DNA of 64,000 nucleotides, taken from NCBI RefSeq assembly GCF_000718135.1, contig NZ_JOEM01000011.1, positions 151,748-215,747 on the forward strand. Reading direction: 5' to 3'. Position numbers and translations under genes: made by a program. Within the stretch, counting starts at the first letter, position 1. Each line of letters opens with the position of its first letter. Under the pieces are notes generated by a model, which worked only from the letters and a program-made list of their open reading frames with translations, ran no database searches and was not told where the DNA came from. This DNA comes from Streptomyces cyaneofuscatus. GTDB taxonomy: Bacteria; Actinomycetota; Actinomycetes; Streptomycetales; Streptomycetaceae. Positions 25,301 through 33,984 of this stretch are shown here, piece by piece.

Positions 25301-25886
25301 GGAAGTGGGCGGGCAGGACGACGGCGATGTCCTCGTACAGCACGCCCGTCGGGAAGGCGAAGGCGTGCTCGTCCCAGAAGGTGCGGCGGAACACCTTGTT
25401 GCAGGCGATGCGGTCGCCCAGCAGGATCCAGTCCCGGGTGACGTGGGTGGCGGGGCGGGCCTTCTCCATCGGCTTGCGGAACATCGGGGACTGTTCGAGC
25501 GCCCCGTTCGCCCGCAGCCGCAGCACGTTGCCGGTCGCGAAGTCGGAGCCGGAGCGGTCGAGTTCGGCGAGCATCCGTGCGTACGCGCCGGGGGGCACGA
25601 CGTCGTCGCTGTCGACGAACGTGAGGAACTCGCCCTCCGGGTCGGCCGCACGGACCCCGGCGTTACGGGCCGCGCCGAGCCCGGCGTTCTCCTGCCGGAT
25701 CAGCCGGAAGCGCGGGTCGCGGTCCACGAACTCCTGTGCCAGGGCAGGCCCGTTGTCCGTGGAGCCGTCGTCGACGAGGACGACCTCCAGGTCCGCCATG
25801 GTCTGTTCGGCGAGCGAGGTCAAGCAGGCACCGAGGTACTCCTCGACGTTGTAGAGGGGGACGACGACGGTGAGACGGGGTGCCAT
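22383..25886 (-). CDS. GT2 glycosyltransferase - TagF phosphotransferase bifunctional protein (both domains intact)
   Basis: A 1,167-residue protein, first gene of the three-gene operon. The GT2 domain (about 1-230) has VDDGSTD (38-44) and DSDD (92-95). A long beta-rich linker (about 340-770) resembles the carbohydrate-binding-like middle of the two other long fusions. The TagF domain (about 770-1150) carries QTWHGTPLKRIG, GYPRNDLLYAP, LYAPTWRED, LLVRRHYLV and TDYSSIMFDFAQTGRP; both family histidines are present. The ATG at 25884-25886 begins MAPRLTVVVP. This is the best candidate for a full polymerase that adds both sugar and polyol phosphate. The activated polyol (CDP-glycerol, CDP-ribitol or other) cannot be read from the sequence. 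Confidence 0.9.
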   Translation of the reverse strand: MAPRLTVVVPLYNVEEYLGACLTSLAEQTMADLEVVLVDDGSTDNGPALAQEFVDRDPRFRLIRQENAGLGAARNAGVRAADPEGEFLTFVDSDDVVPPGAYARMLAELDRSGSDFATGNVLRLRANGALEQSPMFRKPMEKARPATHVTRDWILLGDRIACNKVFRRTFWDEHAFAFPTGVLYEDIAVVLPAHFLARSVDVVEEPVYHWRDRDGSITTRRAVPKGIRDRVTAVTTVSRFLAGREGMAEAKRRYDAHALSGDLWLFIEALPDGDEEFHTAFLDHAGAFAATVQPAVFAGLPLDLRVKWQLIRERRIAELLALLAEEKTDRDAFHVRGLLRPRAHLPALRDPLPPATTALAPADLPVHAHLTEAVWRDGLLRLTGYAYVRNVPGGPPPRLGWLRAGKRLIPLRLRPIGGSGGSGGDEATARSGRSLHRYERAGFEAVVDPRTIAARGKGPRTTWKLEAALFGAGRVRRGPMRLTGTPAPPAALYADERTRVVPVLSGNKLELRTERVAAVLTGQSAVDDDALRLEVKVLDDDGPVALRLTEWRTKETQEFALRGSLGSRAADIPLSAFRGQDEIWGVQLVGGKGRLTVGARTDAEAGRYPLPGIPGLPGGRELYVAPNPSGDLVLTDRAVQPVVTSVEWPESGELVLEGAFPEPSGTIGELVLRHSGHHEEATADVELTEGGRFRAVVRPAAVDGPGGPLPLAEGRWYPFLREPGERDPDAYRPLRLATPLHATLPRQQASGGRPFTLQRRYHDRLVLESGSALPVAEQGPYGQRIQRERYAVLRAADRDQLRQAVLYSSFDGRQFSDSPRAIHRELASREADIEHLWVVRDQQAAVPEGVRAIALHSAEWYEALARSRWLVTNTHLPQWFERAEGQCVVQTWHGTPLKRIGRDLAGTPHADAAYMASMEHRSAQWSVLVSPNSFSTPVLRRAFGYSGEVLESGYPRNDLLYAPDRAKVAAAVRERLAIPEGRRVVLYAPTWREDRPRQGGRYDPGHQLDLEQVREALGDDHVLLVRRHYLVGGSVPDTDVVRDVSRHPDVAELLLISDVLVTDYSSIMFDFAQTGRPMLFHTHDLAHYRDTLRGFCFDFEHRAPGPLIPDSAGIAAALRDPEAAVAGHREAYERFREAFCDLDDGNAAVKVVDRMLKDAAGTEGAQA

Positions 25887-26053
25887 CGCAGCGCACGATC
25901 CTTCCGGGCGGACGACATCGGGGGACGGCCGTCAAGGGGTATGAGGGGGCCACGGTGTACAACCCGCGCCACGGGGACCGGTCACCCGAGGGAAGCCATT
26001 CGGGTGACGGGGAGGGCGGGTTCGCGCGTCCGGGGGCGCGCCCGCGGCGCGGT

Positions 26054-26086
26054 CGAGCCCCGTGCCGGGAAAGGGCACGGGGCTCG
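26054..26086 (-). terminator. Terminator of the methyltransferase operon
   Basis: A perfect 13-bp stem (26054-26066 with 26074-26086) and 7-nt loop lie 36 bp after the TylF-like gene stop. It insulates the upstream operon from the three-gene fusion operon that starts at 25886 on the same strand. Confidence 0.82.
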
Positions 26087-26121
26087 GTTCGGGTCGGACC
26101 CGGCGGGTCGGATCCGGCGGA

Positions 26122-27006
26122 TCAGGGCTTGACGGCGATCCGGCCCTCGTCCATGCGGAGCAGCAGCAGCCGCTCACCGGTCTTGTCGAGGAACTCGTCG
26201 ACGGCCTGCCGCGACCCCTGCCAGTACCCGTAGTCGTCGATCAGCAGCACCCCGCCGCTGACCAGCCGGGAGTACAGGTGCTCCAGCTCGTGCTTGGTGG
26301 AGGCGTACCAGTCGGTGTCGAGCCGCAGGATCGCGATCTGCTCGGGCGCCTGGGCGGGGACCGTGTCCTCGACCCGTCCCTGCACGTAGTGGACGCGCTC
26401 CTTCGGGTACGAGACGTGTCCGAACCCGGCCTGGACGTCCTCCAGCGAGGCGACCGCCCAGATCGGCCGGTCCTTGCCCTGGGCGTCCAGCAACTCCTGG
26501 GCCGGGCGGCCGTCGCGCCGCAGGTCCTCGGCGGTGGGCGGGGTCATGCCCTCGTACGTGTCGAAGAGGTACAGCTCACGCTCGTCCTCCCCGACGGAGA
26601 GCAGGGTCCTGGCGCAGGCCTGCATGGAGCCGCCGCGCCAGACCCCGCACTCGACGATGTCGCCCGGGATGTTGTGCCGGGCGATGTACCGGGTGGCGAG
26701 GATGAAGGCGTTGAGCCGCTCCGGCGAGGTCATCGAGTACGGCTTGACCGCCCGGATGATGTCCCTGGCCTCATCGTCGTAGTCCGCCGGGAAGGTGAGG
26801 GCGGACTTCTTCGCGGCCGGCTTCGGGGCCGGCGCCGCCACGGGGGCCGGGGCCGGGGTCGAGGCCGCCAGGGACTGGGCCGGGGCCGTGCGGGCGGCGG
26901 GCACCGTCACGCGCCTGAGCTGGTATCCGGTGAGCTGCTGAAGGACGCCGTTGACGGCGTTGCGCCAAGCCATGGACCGGGACAGTACGCGCGCTTTGCG
27001 GCGCAT
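26122..27006 (-). CDS. TylF-like (macrocin) O-methyltransferase
   Basis: A 294-residue SAM-dependent O-methyltransferase of the TylF/MycF type, which methylate sugar hydroxyls. A basic, Ala/Pro-rich N-terminus (about 1-75) precedes the catalytic part: DIVECGVWRGGSMQACAR (motif I, about 118-135), LYLFDTYEGMT, and RLDTDWYASTKHELEHLY with the metal-binding acids, then GGVLLIDDYGYWQG. The ATG at 27004-27006 follows GAAAGGTGAC. It is 11 bp after the class I methyltransferase gene, so the two are surely co-transcribed. Location among TagF-like enzymes suggests a methylated sugar or polyol in a wall polymer (inference). Confidence 0.88.
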   Translation of the reverse strand: MRRKARVLSRSMAWRNAVNGVLQQLTGYQLRRVTVPAARTAPAQSLAASTPAPAPVAAPAPKPAAKKSALTFPADYDDEARDIIRAVKPYSMTSPERLNAFILATRYIARHNIPGDIVECGVWRGGSMQACARTLLSVGEDERELYLFDTYEGMTPPTAEDLRRDGRPAQELLDAQGKDRPIWAVASLEDVQAGFGHVSYPKERVHYVQGRVEDTVPAQAPEQIAILRLDTDWYASTKHELEHLYSRLVSGGVLLIDDYGYWQGSRQAVDEFLDKTGERLLLLRMDEGRIAVKP

Positions 27007-27017
27007 GTCACCTTTCG

Positions 27018-27800
27018 TCAACCTGTCATTGATCGGGCCGATTCCTGTTCGAGGGAAGGTACCTGTACGGGGACGGTCTTCGGGCGCCCGCACTGCTCGC
27101 GGCCGTCCAGCGGCGCGGGCAGCGGGACGGCGTCGACACCGCCGACCCGGTTGGCCCACCAGACCGCCAACTCCCTTACGGCGAACATCGTCAGCCGCGG
27201 ATAACGCTGCGGCTTGCGGAAGACACCGACGGAGTCGCCCCAGTAGGCGGCCTTCTTGTCGATGGCCCGGTAGTCATGCCAGATGCCCTTCCGCGGCGGG
27301 AAGTCGGTGTAGGCCTCGCGGAGTTCGAGCCGGGAGTGAGCGGCCAGCGCGCGGAACCCGTCCGGGTAGTAGCGCCAGCAGTCCTGGGCATCGTGGACAT
27401 GGCCGCGCGAGGGCGCGGTGATGAAGGCGTGGCCGCCCGGCTTCAGGACCCGGGCGATCTCCAGCATGGAGGCCCAGAAGAACGGGATGTGCTCGAACGC
27501 CTGCCCGGAGAGCACGACATCGGCACTGTTGGAGCGGGCGGGGATGCGGTACGGCTTCTTCATGACGGCGTCCACGTTGGGCCCGTCCTGCACATCGACG
27601 CCGAAGTAGTCGATGGGGTGTCCGGCGAGGAGCGCCCGGTGGGTCCGGGTCTGCTTGCCGGAGATACGGGAGCCGAGGTCGACGACCCGGTAGGTGCCGT
27701 TGCCGGACGCGGGCCCTTCGGCGGACCCCCCGCCAGGCCCTTCGACGGGCAGGTACTCCCTGATGCAGAGTTCCATCTGCTCGTAGGCGGACCGGTGCAT
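27018..27800 (-). CDS. Class I SAM-dependent methyltransferase
   Basis: A 260-residue methyltransferase of the type 11 group. Motif I is unusual (VVDLGSRISGKQ, about residues 38-49, in place of DxGxGxG). The rest is normal: DYFGVDVQDGPNV, SADVVLSGQAFEHIPFFW and RVLKPGGHAFITAPS. I use the ATG of MHRSAYEQME at 27798-27800, since GGGAG lies 6 nt upstream; the frame is open to 27860. It sits 40 bp after the TagB-like gene and 11 bp before the TylF-like gene. The substrate is unknown; a sugar nucleotide or polymer end is plausible. Confidence 0.85.
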   Translation of the reverse strand: MHRSAYEQMELCIREYLPVEGPGGGSAEGPASGNGTYRVVDLGSRISGKQTRTHRALLAGHPIDYFGVDVQDGPNVDAVMKKPYRIPARSNSADVVLSGQAFEHIPFFWASMLEIARVLKPGGHAFITAPSRGHVHDAQDCWRYYPDGFRALAAHSRLELREAYTDFPPRKGIWHDYRAIDKKAAYWGDSVGVFRKPQRYPRLTMFAVRELAVWWANRVGGVDAVPLPAPLDGREQCGRPKTVPVQVPSLEQESARSMTG

Positions 27801-27840
27801 GGACGTCTCCCAACCTGGCGGTGTGCGTGAGCTGTCGGAA

Positions 27841-29031
27841 TCAACGACTGGGCGGGGCAAAGGGGACGGCGAAGAACCGCCGTACGACCCGTTCCGCCGC
27901 GTGCCCGTCGTCGTACGGGCAGAACCGCTCGCGGAACGCGGTGCGCAGCGCGGCCGACGCGGGCGAGCGCCACTCCCCCGTACGGAACACCTCGACCAGT
28001 TCGTCGGAGGTGACGGTGACGGCGCCCGGGGTGTCGCCGGGCCGGCCGGAGAGCAGGTCGAAGTACGTCCCGCGCGTGGTCCGGTAGGTGTCCCAGTCGG
28101 GGGCGTGGACGACGATCGGGCGGTCCAGGCAGGCGTAGTCGAACGCCAGCGAGGAGTAGTCGGTGATCAACGCGTCGGCGGCCAGGCAGAGTTCTTCGAC
28201 CCGGGGGTGTGCGGTGACATCCCGGACCCGGCCGGTCGGGGTGGAGCCGCCGACCCCGGCGGACCGGCCGTAGAAGTAGTGGGCTCGCACCAACACCACG
28301 TACTCCGGGCCCAGTTCGCGGGCCAGGCGCTCGGGGTCGAGGTCGGGGACGAAGCCCTCGCGGTAGTCGCGGTGGGTCGGGGCGTAGAGGAGCACGGTCC
28401 GGTCCGCGTGGATGCCGAGTTCGGCGCGGATCTTCGCGATGTCCTCGGCGGTGGCGGTGAAGTAGACGTCGTTACGGGGGTAGCCGAGGTCGAGCCGCTG
28501 GTACGAGCCCGGGTAGACGCGGTCCCAGATCTCGGTGCTGTGCGGGTTGGCGGAGAGGCTGAAGTCCCACTGGCCCACGTGCGCGAGGATTTTGGCGAAG
28601 TCCGCCTTCCGGGCCAGCTCGGGGTAGGCCCGCTGGTCGAGGCCCATCGTCTTGAGCGGGGTGCCGTGGTGGGTCTGGAGGTAGCGCTGACCGGGGCGTT
28701 TGGTGAAACCGCCGGGGAAACTGGAGTTGTTGACCAGGTACGTGGCGGTGGCCATCGCCCGCCAGTAGGGGCGCGAGCCCTCGATGACGTACGGCACGCC
28801 CGCGGGCATCCGGTCGCGGTGCCGGGAGGAGACGGCCCACACGCCCCTGATGCGCGGGGCGAGTTCGCGGGCCTTGGCGTGGATGGCGGCCGGGTTGCAG
28901 GCGGCGCCCCGGTTCCAGTACGCGCCGTAGACGGCGAGGTCCGGGTCGAGCGGGCGGTGGAGGTCGGTGCGGTAGGCGGCCCGCATGACCTGCCTGCGGA
29001 CGTACCGCTTCACGGAAGCTCGGGTGGGCAT
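27841..29031 (-). CDS. Stand-alone CDP-glycerol glycerophosphotransferase-like protein (TagB/TagF domain)
   Basis: A 396-residue single-domain TagB/TagF-like enzyme without a GT2 half. Motifs: STATYLVNNSSFPGGF-like acceptor region near 110, QTHHGTPLKTMG (about 129-140), SANPHSTEIWDRVYPG, LGYPRNDVYF, LLYAPTHRDYREG, VLVRAHYFYG and TDYSSLAFDYACLDRP; both catalytic-type histidines are kept. The ending RFCPYDDGHAAERVVRRFF is strikingly like the end of the fusion at 16070-18292. ATG at 29029-29031 is my start; TTG at 29055 is an alternative and neither has a strong ribosome site. First gene of an operon with two methyltransferases; divergent from the fusion at 29133. Confidence 0.87.
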   Translation of the reverse strand: MPTRASVKRYVRRQVMRAAYRTDLHRPLDPDLAVYGAYWNRGAACNPAAIHAKARELAPRIRGVWAVSSRHRDRMPAGVPYVIEGSRPYWRAMATATYLVNNSSFPGGFTKRPGQRYLQTHHGTPLKTMGLDQRAYPELARKADFAKILAHVGQWDFSLSANPHSTEIWDRVYPGSYQRLDLGYPRNDVYFTATAEDIAKIRAELGIHADRTVLLYAPTHRDYREGFVPDLDPERLARELGPEYVVLVRAHYFYGRSAGVGGSTPTGRVRDVTAHPRVEELCLAADALITDYSSLAFDYACLDRPIVVHAPDWDTYRTTRGTYFDLLSGRPGDTPGAVTVTSDELVEVFRTGEWRSPASAALRTAFRERFCPYDDGHAAERVVRRFFAVPFAPPSR

Positions 29032-29132
29032 GGCAGCCGAGCGTAATCCCGGCAACGGGGAACGGACGGCCCGCGTTCACCCGTTCGGGTCAGCGGCGGT
29101 GACCCCGGGACCCGGCCTCTGTTGACCAGGAC

Positions 29133-32100
29133 ATGAAGCCACCGCTCCTCAGCGTCGTCATCCCCGTCCACAACGTCGAGGACTACCTGGAGGACTGCCT
29201 GCGCTCGGTGGCGGAACAGAGTCTCGACGCCATCGAGGTGGTGATGGTCGACGACGGCTCCACGGACGGCAGCCCGGCGATCGCCGAGGAGTTCGCCGCC
29301 CGGGACAGCCGGTTCCGGCTGGTGCGGCAGGAGAACGCCGGGCTGAGCGCGGCCCGCAACACCGGCGTCCGGCACACCACCCCGGCCGTCCCCTACCTGG
29401 CGTTCGCGGACAGCGACGACTTCGTCGTCCACGACGCGTACGAGCGGATGGTGGCCTCGCTGGAGTCGACCGGCTCCGATCTGGTGACCGGCAACGTGTG
29501 GCGGCTGACCGGGCAGGGGCGGCAGCAGGCGTGGCAGTACCGCTGGCTGACCGCCTCGCGCCCCCGCACCCACATCACCCGGGACCCGCGCCTGCTCGCC
29601 GACCGGGTGGCGTGGAACAAGGTGTTCCGGCGCTCCTTCTGGGACGGGCACGCCTTCACGTTCCCGGAGGGGAAGCTGTACGAGGACACGCCGGTGATGA
29701 TCCCCGCGCACTATCTCGCGGGCGCGGTCGACGTGCTGCACGAGCACGTCTACTACTGGCGGGTACGGGAGGGCTCGATCACCCGGCGGCGTACGGACGT
29801 CACCGGCGTACGGGACCGGATCGCCGCGTGCGAGCAGGTCAGCGCGTTCCTGGGCGAGGGTGGGCACGGGGGCGCGGCGCAGCGGCGGGCGTACGACGCG
29901 TCCTGTCTGCGCGACGACTTCGGGTACTTCCTGGACGGGCTGCCGATGGGCGGCGACGCCTACCGGACGGCGTTCCTGGAGGGTGCCGGGGCGTTCGTCG
30001 ACCGGGCGGGGGACGGCGTGCTGGAGGGGCTGCCGGCGGAGCTGCGCATCAAGTGGCGGCTGGTGCGGGAGCGGCGGCTGGAGGAGCTGCTGACCGTCCT
30101 CGCCTTCGAACGGGCCAATGGCGCGGGCACATTCGCGGTGGAGGGGCTGCCGGGGCGGCGGCGGGCGGTGTACCCCGGCGTGCGCGGCGTGAGCGCCCGG
30201 CTCGCGCGCACCGACGTGCCGGCGGTCGCACGGCTCGTGGAGGCGCGGTGGGGCGCGGACGGGAAGCTGCGGCTGCACGGGTACGCCTATCTGCGCAACC
30301 TTCCCGCCGGGTCGGCGCGACGGCAGCTGAAGGTGGGGGTGCTCCGGGCGGAGGCGGGCCGTCGGGTGCGGGCGGTTCCGGTGCGGTCCGTGAGCGGGCC
30401 CGAGGCGACGGTGAACTCCGGGCAGGAGTTGCACGGTTACGACCACGCCGGCTTCGAGATGGTCCTCGACCCGGACCGGCTGCCCGCGTCGGGACACGGT
30501 GGTGGGGGCGGGGCCGGGGCCGTTGGCTGGCTGGTCGGGCTGGTCGTCGCGGCGCGCGGGGCGGTCCGGCGGGTGGCGGTGCGCGCCCTGGACACGGGCG
30601 CGGACCAGCCGCTCGTGCACGACCTGGGCGACGGCCGGCGGGCGGTGCTCGACCACCGGGGCGGGCGGCTGCGGGTGCGGGTGGAGCGGCTGGGCGCGGT
30701 GGTGGAGGCGAGCGGCGGTGCGGAGGGCGGGCCGCTGGAGCTGAGGGGGCGGTGGATCGGGGGCGCTGCGCCCGCGGCCCTTCTGCTGATGCGCGACGGG
30801 GAGGAGGGGCGGGCCGAGGAGCGTTCGTTCCCGGTGGAGTGCGGGCAGGGCGGGGATCATGGGACGGCGTTCACGGTACGTGTGCCTCTCGACGGTCTCG
30901 CCGCCGTGCCGCCCTCCCCGCACCGGGCCCCCCGTGAGGTCGAGGCGGAGGGCGGCGCGCGCCGGCGGGCCCGGCTGCTGCTCACCGACGGGACCCGCGC
31001 CCCGATGCCCGCCGCCCCGGACCTGCCGCCGCCCGCGTGTGCGGACGCGGCGGGGAACCTGGTCGTGGACCTGGGAGGGCTGCCGGTCGTGGACCGGGTG
31101 GAGCGGGGGGCGGACGGGTCGCTGCGGATCGCGGGGACGTACGCCCCGGGGTCCTCGGGTTCGGGAACGTACACACCTCCTGCCGCTTCGGAGGCGGGGG
31201 CGGCGTCCTGCGCGGGCGCACGTCTCCTCCTGCGTCACGAGAACCTGGACGAGACGGTCCCGGTCACCGAGGCCACCGTCGAAGGCCGCCCCACCGGCCG
31301 TTTCTCCGCCCGGATCGCCCCGCCCCTCCCCGAAGGCCGCTGGGCCCTCCACCTGGACGGCCACCCCGTGCGCGTCCTCACCTCCCTCGCCGGGCGCCTC
31401 CCCTGCGGCGACTCCGCCCTCGCCCTGGAGCGGCGCAACGGCGACCGGCTGACCGTCCTGGCGGCTCCGGCGCTCCCGGTCGCCGAGCGGAGCGCGTACA
31501 GCAGACGGCTCCTGCGCGACGCGCACCACCCCGCGCGGCGCACCACCGCGCACCTTCCGCTCCTGGACACCGTCCTCTACGCGGGCGGCTCGGGCGGCGA
31601 CTCCCCGCGCGCCGTGCACGCCGAGCTCGTGCGCCGGGGCACGGAGACCGAGCACCTGTGGGTCACCGGTACCACCCCGGGCCGGACGACCCCCGTACCG
31701 CCCGGCGCGCGGGCCGTCCCCGTGCACAGCGCCGCCTGGTACGAGGCGCTGGCCCGCTCCCGCCGGATCGTCACGGACGAGCAGCTGCCCCTCTGGTTCG
31801 AGCGGCGCCCCGGGCAGGTGGTCGTCCAGACCTGGCGCGGCACCCCGCTCGGCCGCTTCGGCGCCGGCCTGGCCGAGACCCTCTACGCCGACCACCAGCA
31901 TCTCGCCACCTTGGCGCACCGATCGGCCCAATGGTCGGTACTGGTCTCCCCGAGCCGCTTCGCCACCCCCTTGCTGCGCAGGTCACTGGCGTACGGGGGC
32001 GAGGTGCTGGAGGCCGGATCACCGGCCAACGACGTGCTCTGCGCGCCCGACCGGGAGAAGGCCGCCGAGGAGATCCGGCGCACGCTCGGCGTACCGGAGG

Positions 32101-32678
32101 ACCACCGGGTCGTCCTGTACGCGCCGACCTACCGCGACCACCTGGCCCATCCCCCGTCCGCATCCCGCGACGCCCCCGACCGCACGGCCCCCGGCCCGTA
32201 CCGCTGGGATCCGGCGCTGGACCTGCCCGCCCTCGCGCGCTCGCTGGGCCCCGGCCACACGGTGCTGGTGCGCCGGCACCCCCGGGTCACGGGCAGCATC
32301 GCGGAAGGGCCCGGCGTCCTCGACGTCTCGGGCCGGCCGGGGGCGGCCGAGCTGCTGCTGATCGCCGACGTGCTGGTCACGGACTACGCGGGGCTGATGT
32401 TCGACTTCGCGCTGACGGGCCGCCCGATGCTCTTCCACACGTACGACCTGGAGCACTACCGCGACACCGTGCGCGGCTTCTGCCTGGACTTCGAGACCCG
32501 GGCGCCCGGTCCGCTGCTGGTCACGACGGACGAGGTGGCGCAGGCGTTGCACGGCCTCGGAGCGGTGGCGGCCCGGCACGCCGACGCGTACGAGAGCTTC
32601 CGCCGCGACTACTGCGACCTGGACGACGGCGGGGCGGCGGGACGGGTGGCGGACCGGCTGCTGGCGGACCTCGGGTAA
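29133..32678 (+). CDS. GT2 glycosyltransferase - TagF-like fusion with His-to-Arg change
   Basis: A 1,181-residue paralogue of the fusion at 22383-25886, on the other strand. The GT2 domain has VDDGSTD (39-45) and DSDD (93-96). The middle (about 340-780) is a fast-diverging beta-rich linker. The TagF domain (about 790-1170) keeps the fold (VVLYAPTYRDH, VLVRRHPRV, TDYAGLMFDFALTGRP, ending DLDDGGAAGRVADRLL). The first family histidine is replaced, giving QTWRGTP, and GYPRND has become GSPAND. The ATG at 29133 has AGGA 4 nt upstream. The GT2 half should be active; activity of the phosphotransferase half is doubtful. Confidence 0.87.
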   Translation: MKPPLLSVVIPVHNVEDYLEDCLRSVAEQSLDAIEVVMVDDGSTDGSPAIAEEFAARDSRFRLVRQENAGLSAARNTGVRHTTPAVPYLAFADSDDFVVHDAYERMVASLESTGSDLVTGNVWRLTGQGRQQAWQYRWLTASRPRTHITRDPRLLADRVAWNKVFRRSFWDGHAFTFPEGKLYEDTPVMIPAHYLAGAVDVLHEHVYYWRVREGSITRRRTDVTGVRDRIAACEQVSAFLGEGGHGGAAQRRAYDASCLRDDFGYFLDGLPMGGDAYRTAFLEGAGAFVDRAGDGVLEGLPAELRIKWRLVRERRLEELLTVLAFERANGAGTFAVEGLPGRRRAVYPGVRGVSARLARTDVPAVARLVEARWGADGKLRLHGYAYLRNLPAGSARRQLKVGVLRAEAGRRVRAVPVRSVSGPEATVNSGQELHGYDHAGFEMVLDPDRLPASGHGGGGGAGAVGWLVGLVVAARGAVRRVAVRALDTGADQPLVHDLGDGRRAVLDHRGGRLRVRVERLGAVVEASGGAEGGPLELRGRWIGGAAPAALLLMRDGEEGRAEERSFPVECGQGGDHGTAFTVRVPLDGLAAVPPSPHRAPREVEAEGGARRRARLLLTDGTRAPMPAAPDLPPPACADAAGNLVVDLGGLPVVDRVERGADGSLRIAGTYAPGSSGSGTYTPPAASEAGAASCAGARLLLRHENLDETVPVTEATVEGRPTGRFSARIAPPLPEGRWALHLDGHPVRVLTSLAGRLPCGDSALALERRNGDRLTVLAAPALPVAERSAYSRRLLRDAHHPARRTTAHLPLLDTVLYAGGSGGDSPRAVHAELVRRGTETEHLWVTGTTPGRTTPVPPGARAVPVHSAAWYEALARSRRIVTDEQLPLWFERRPGQVVVQTWRGTPLGRFGAGLAETLYADHQHLATLAHRSAQWSVLVSPSRFATPLLRRSLAYGGEVLEAGSPANDVLCAPDREKAAEEIRRTLGVPEDHRVVLYAPTYRDHLAHPPSASRDAPDRTAPGPYRWDPALDLPALARSLGPGHTVLVRRHPRVTGSIAEGPGVLDVSGRPGAAELLLIADVLVTDYAGLMFDFALTGRPMLFHTYDLEHYRDTVRGFCLDFETRAPGPLLVTTDEVAQALHGLGAVAARHADAYESFRRDYCDLDDGGAAGRVADRLLADLG

Positions 32679-32748
32679 GGCTTTGCGTTTCTTCCCCCGG
32701 AAGAGTGGCGGACGGGAGGGACGGCCCCGCACACGGAACCCATGACGT

Positions 32749-33981
32749 GTGTCCCTCTCCTCTCCCACCCCCGCCTCGCCCGAGACCCCCACCTCCGCCA
32801 CCTCCGCCCCTCCCCCCACGGCGGCCGAGGACGACGGACTTGTCGTAGCGCCCCGGTGGCTGCCCTCGCCCTACGTCCTGCTGGGCGGCCTGCTGTGGGC
32901 GGTGCTGTCGGCGGCGGCCTGGCGGGTGCCGATGTGCTGCGAGGCGGGGCTCAACGCGGCCGTCGTCGAACGGCTGCGGAGCAGTCTGCTGCACCCGGCG
33001 TTCCCGATGACGGACCTGCCCGCCGTGGCCAGCGCGCACTACTCCCCGTACGCCCTCGTCCAAGGCCTGACCGCGCGGGCCAGCGGGCTCTCCGGGCAGA
33101 CCGTGCTCGCGCTGTCCGCCGCCGTGAACCTGGCGCTGCTGCTGACCGGGATCGGCCGGCTGGCCCGGCAGCTGACCCCGAGCCGCTGGGTGCCGGTCCT
33201 CGCGCTGGTCCCGCTGGGCCTGATCCACTGGGCGGACCCGGGGCGGTGGAGCGCGCCGGGCACGTTCGCCATCGCGGTCACCCTCCATCTGTGGGCGTGG
33301 ACCGGTCACGCGGTCACCCGGCTTCCCCGCCCGGGCTCCGGGCGGCCGCCGGGCCGGGCGCCCCGGTGGGCGGAGGCGGTCGGGATCGGCGTCCTGCTCG
33401 GGCTCGTCCTGCTGGTCCACCCGCCGACGGCGCTGGGTGCGGCGCTGGGCGTGGTCGCGCTGATCGCGGTGAAGCAGCGGACCCGGATCAGGCCGACGGT
33501 GCGGCGGTGGGCGGCGGCCGGGCTGTGCGCGGTGGGCGTGGCGGCGGTGTGGCCGTACTACAACGGGCTCACTGCCGCGCAGCCCCCCGCGTCCGCCGAA
33601 GCCACGTCGCGCCCGGAGGGCGGCGGTGCGCCGGTGACCGGGGAGCCGTACACCTGGGCGACCGCGCACGTCCCGCCCGGAGAGGTGGTGCTGACGGACA
33701 GCGTCCCCGCGATGTACGCCCTGGCCGGGCACGGAACGTTCCTGCTCGCGGACGCGGTGCCGGACACCGGGCTTCCGGCGGCGGAGCGGCGGGCGCGGAG
33801 CCGGGCGGTGGCCACGTATCTCGACGCGGCGACGCCCCAGGAGGAGCGGGACCGGATCGCCGGGCGGTACGGGGTGCGGTGGGTGCTGCTGACCCGGTTC
33901 CAGAAGCTCCCGGGGGACGCGTCGGTGCTGGCGTACAGCCCGCGCACGGGTGAGGTGCTGGCGCGCGTACCGGAGCGGTGA
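32749..33981 (+). CDS. Polytopic membrane protein, possible GT-C-like protein
   Basis: A 410-residue integral membrane protein. After a cytoplasmic Pro/Ser/Thr-rich N-terminus (about 1-35) there are about seven hydrophobic segments between 42 and 270 (e.g. YVLLGGLLWAVLSAAAW, WVPVLALVPLGLIHWA, GIGVLLGLVLLVHPPTALG). The C-terminal 120 residues are soluble (VVLTDSVPAMYALAGHG, then RYGVRWVLLTRF), resembling the outer domain of polyprenyl-phosphate-dependent GT-C transferases. The catalytic DD/DE motif of GT-C enzymes is not evident, so I do not call it an enzyme. The GTG at 32749 is the likely start but has only a weak ribosome site. It lies 70 bp after the fusion gene and converges on TetR. Confidence 0.72.
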   Translation: MSLSSPTPASPETPTSATSAPPPTAAEDDGLVVAPRWLPSPYVLLGGLLWAVLSAAAWRVPMCCEAGLNAAVVERLRSSLLHPAFPMTDLPAVASAHYSPYALVQGLTARASGLSGQTVLALSAAVNLALLLTGIGRLARQLTPSRWVPVLALVPLGLIHWADPGRWSAPGTFAIAVTLHLWAWTGHAVTRLPRPGSGRPPGRAPRWAEAVGIGVLLGLVLLVHPPTALGAALGVVALIAVKQRTRIRPTVRRWAAAGLCAVGVAAVWPYYNGLTAAQPPASAEATSRPEGGGAPVTGEPYTWATAHVPPGEVVLTDSVPAMYALAGHGTFLLADAVPDTGLPAAERRARSRAVATYLDAATPQEERDRIAGRYGVRWVLLTRFQKLPGDASVLAYSPRTGEVLARVPER

Positions 33982-33984
33982 CCC

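Noticed and set aside
22503..26132. 1,209-codon plus-strand open frame
   Set aside because: Antisense to the 1,167-residue fusion; no motif or ribosome site.
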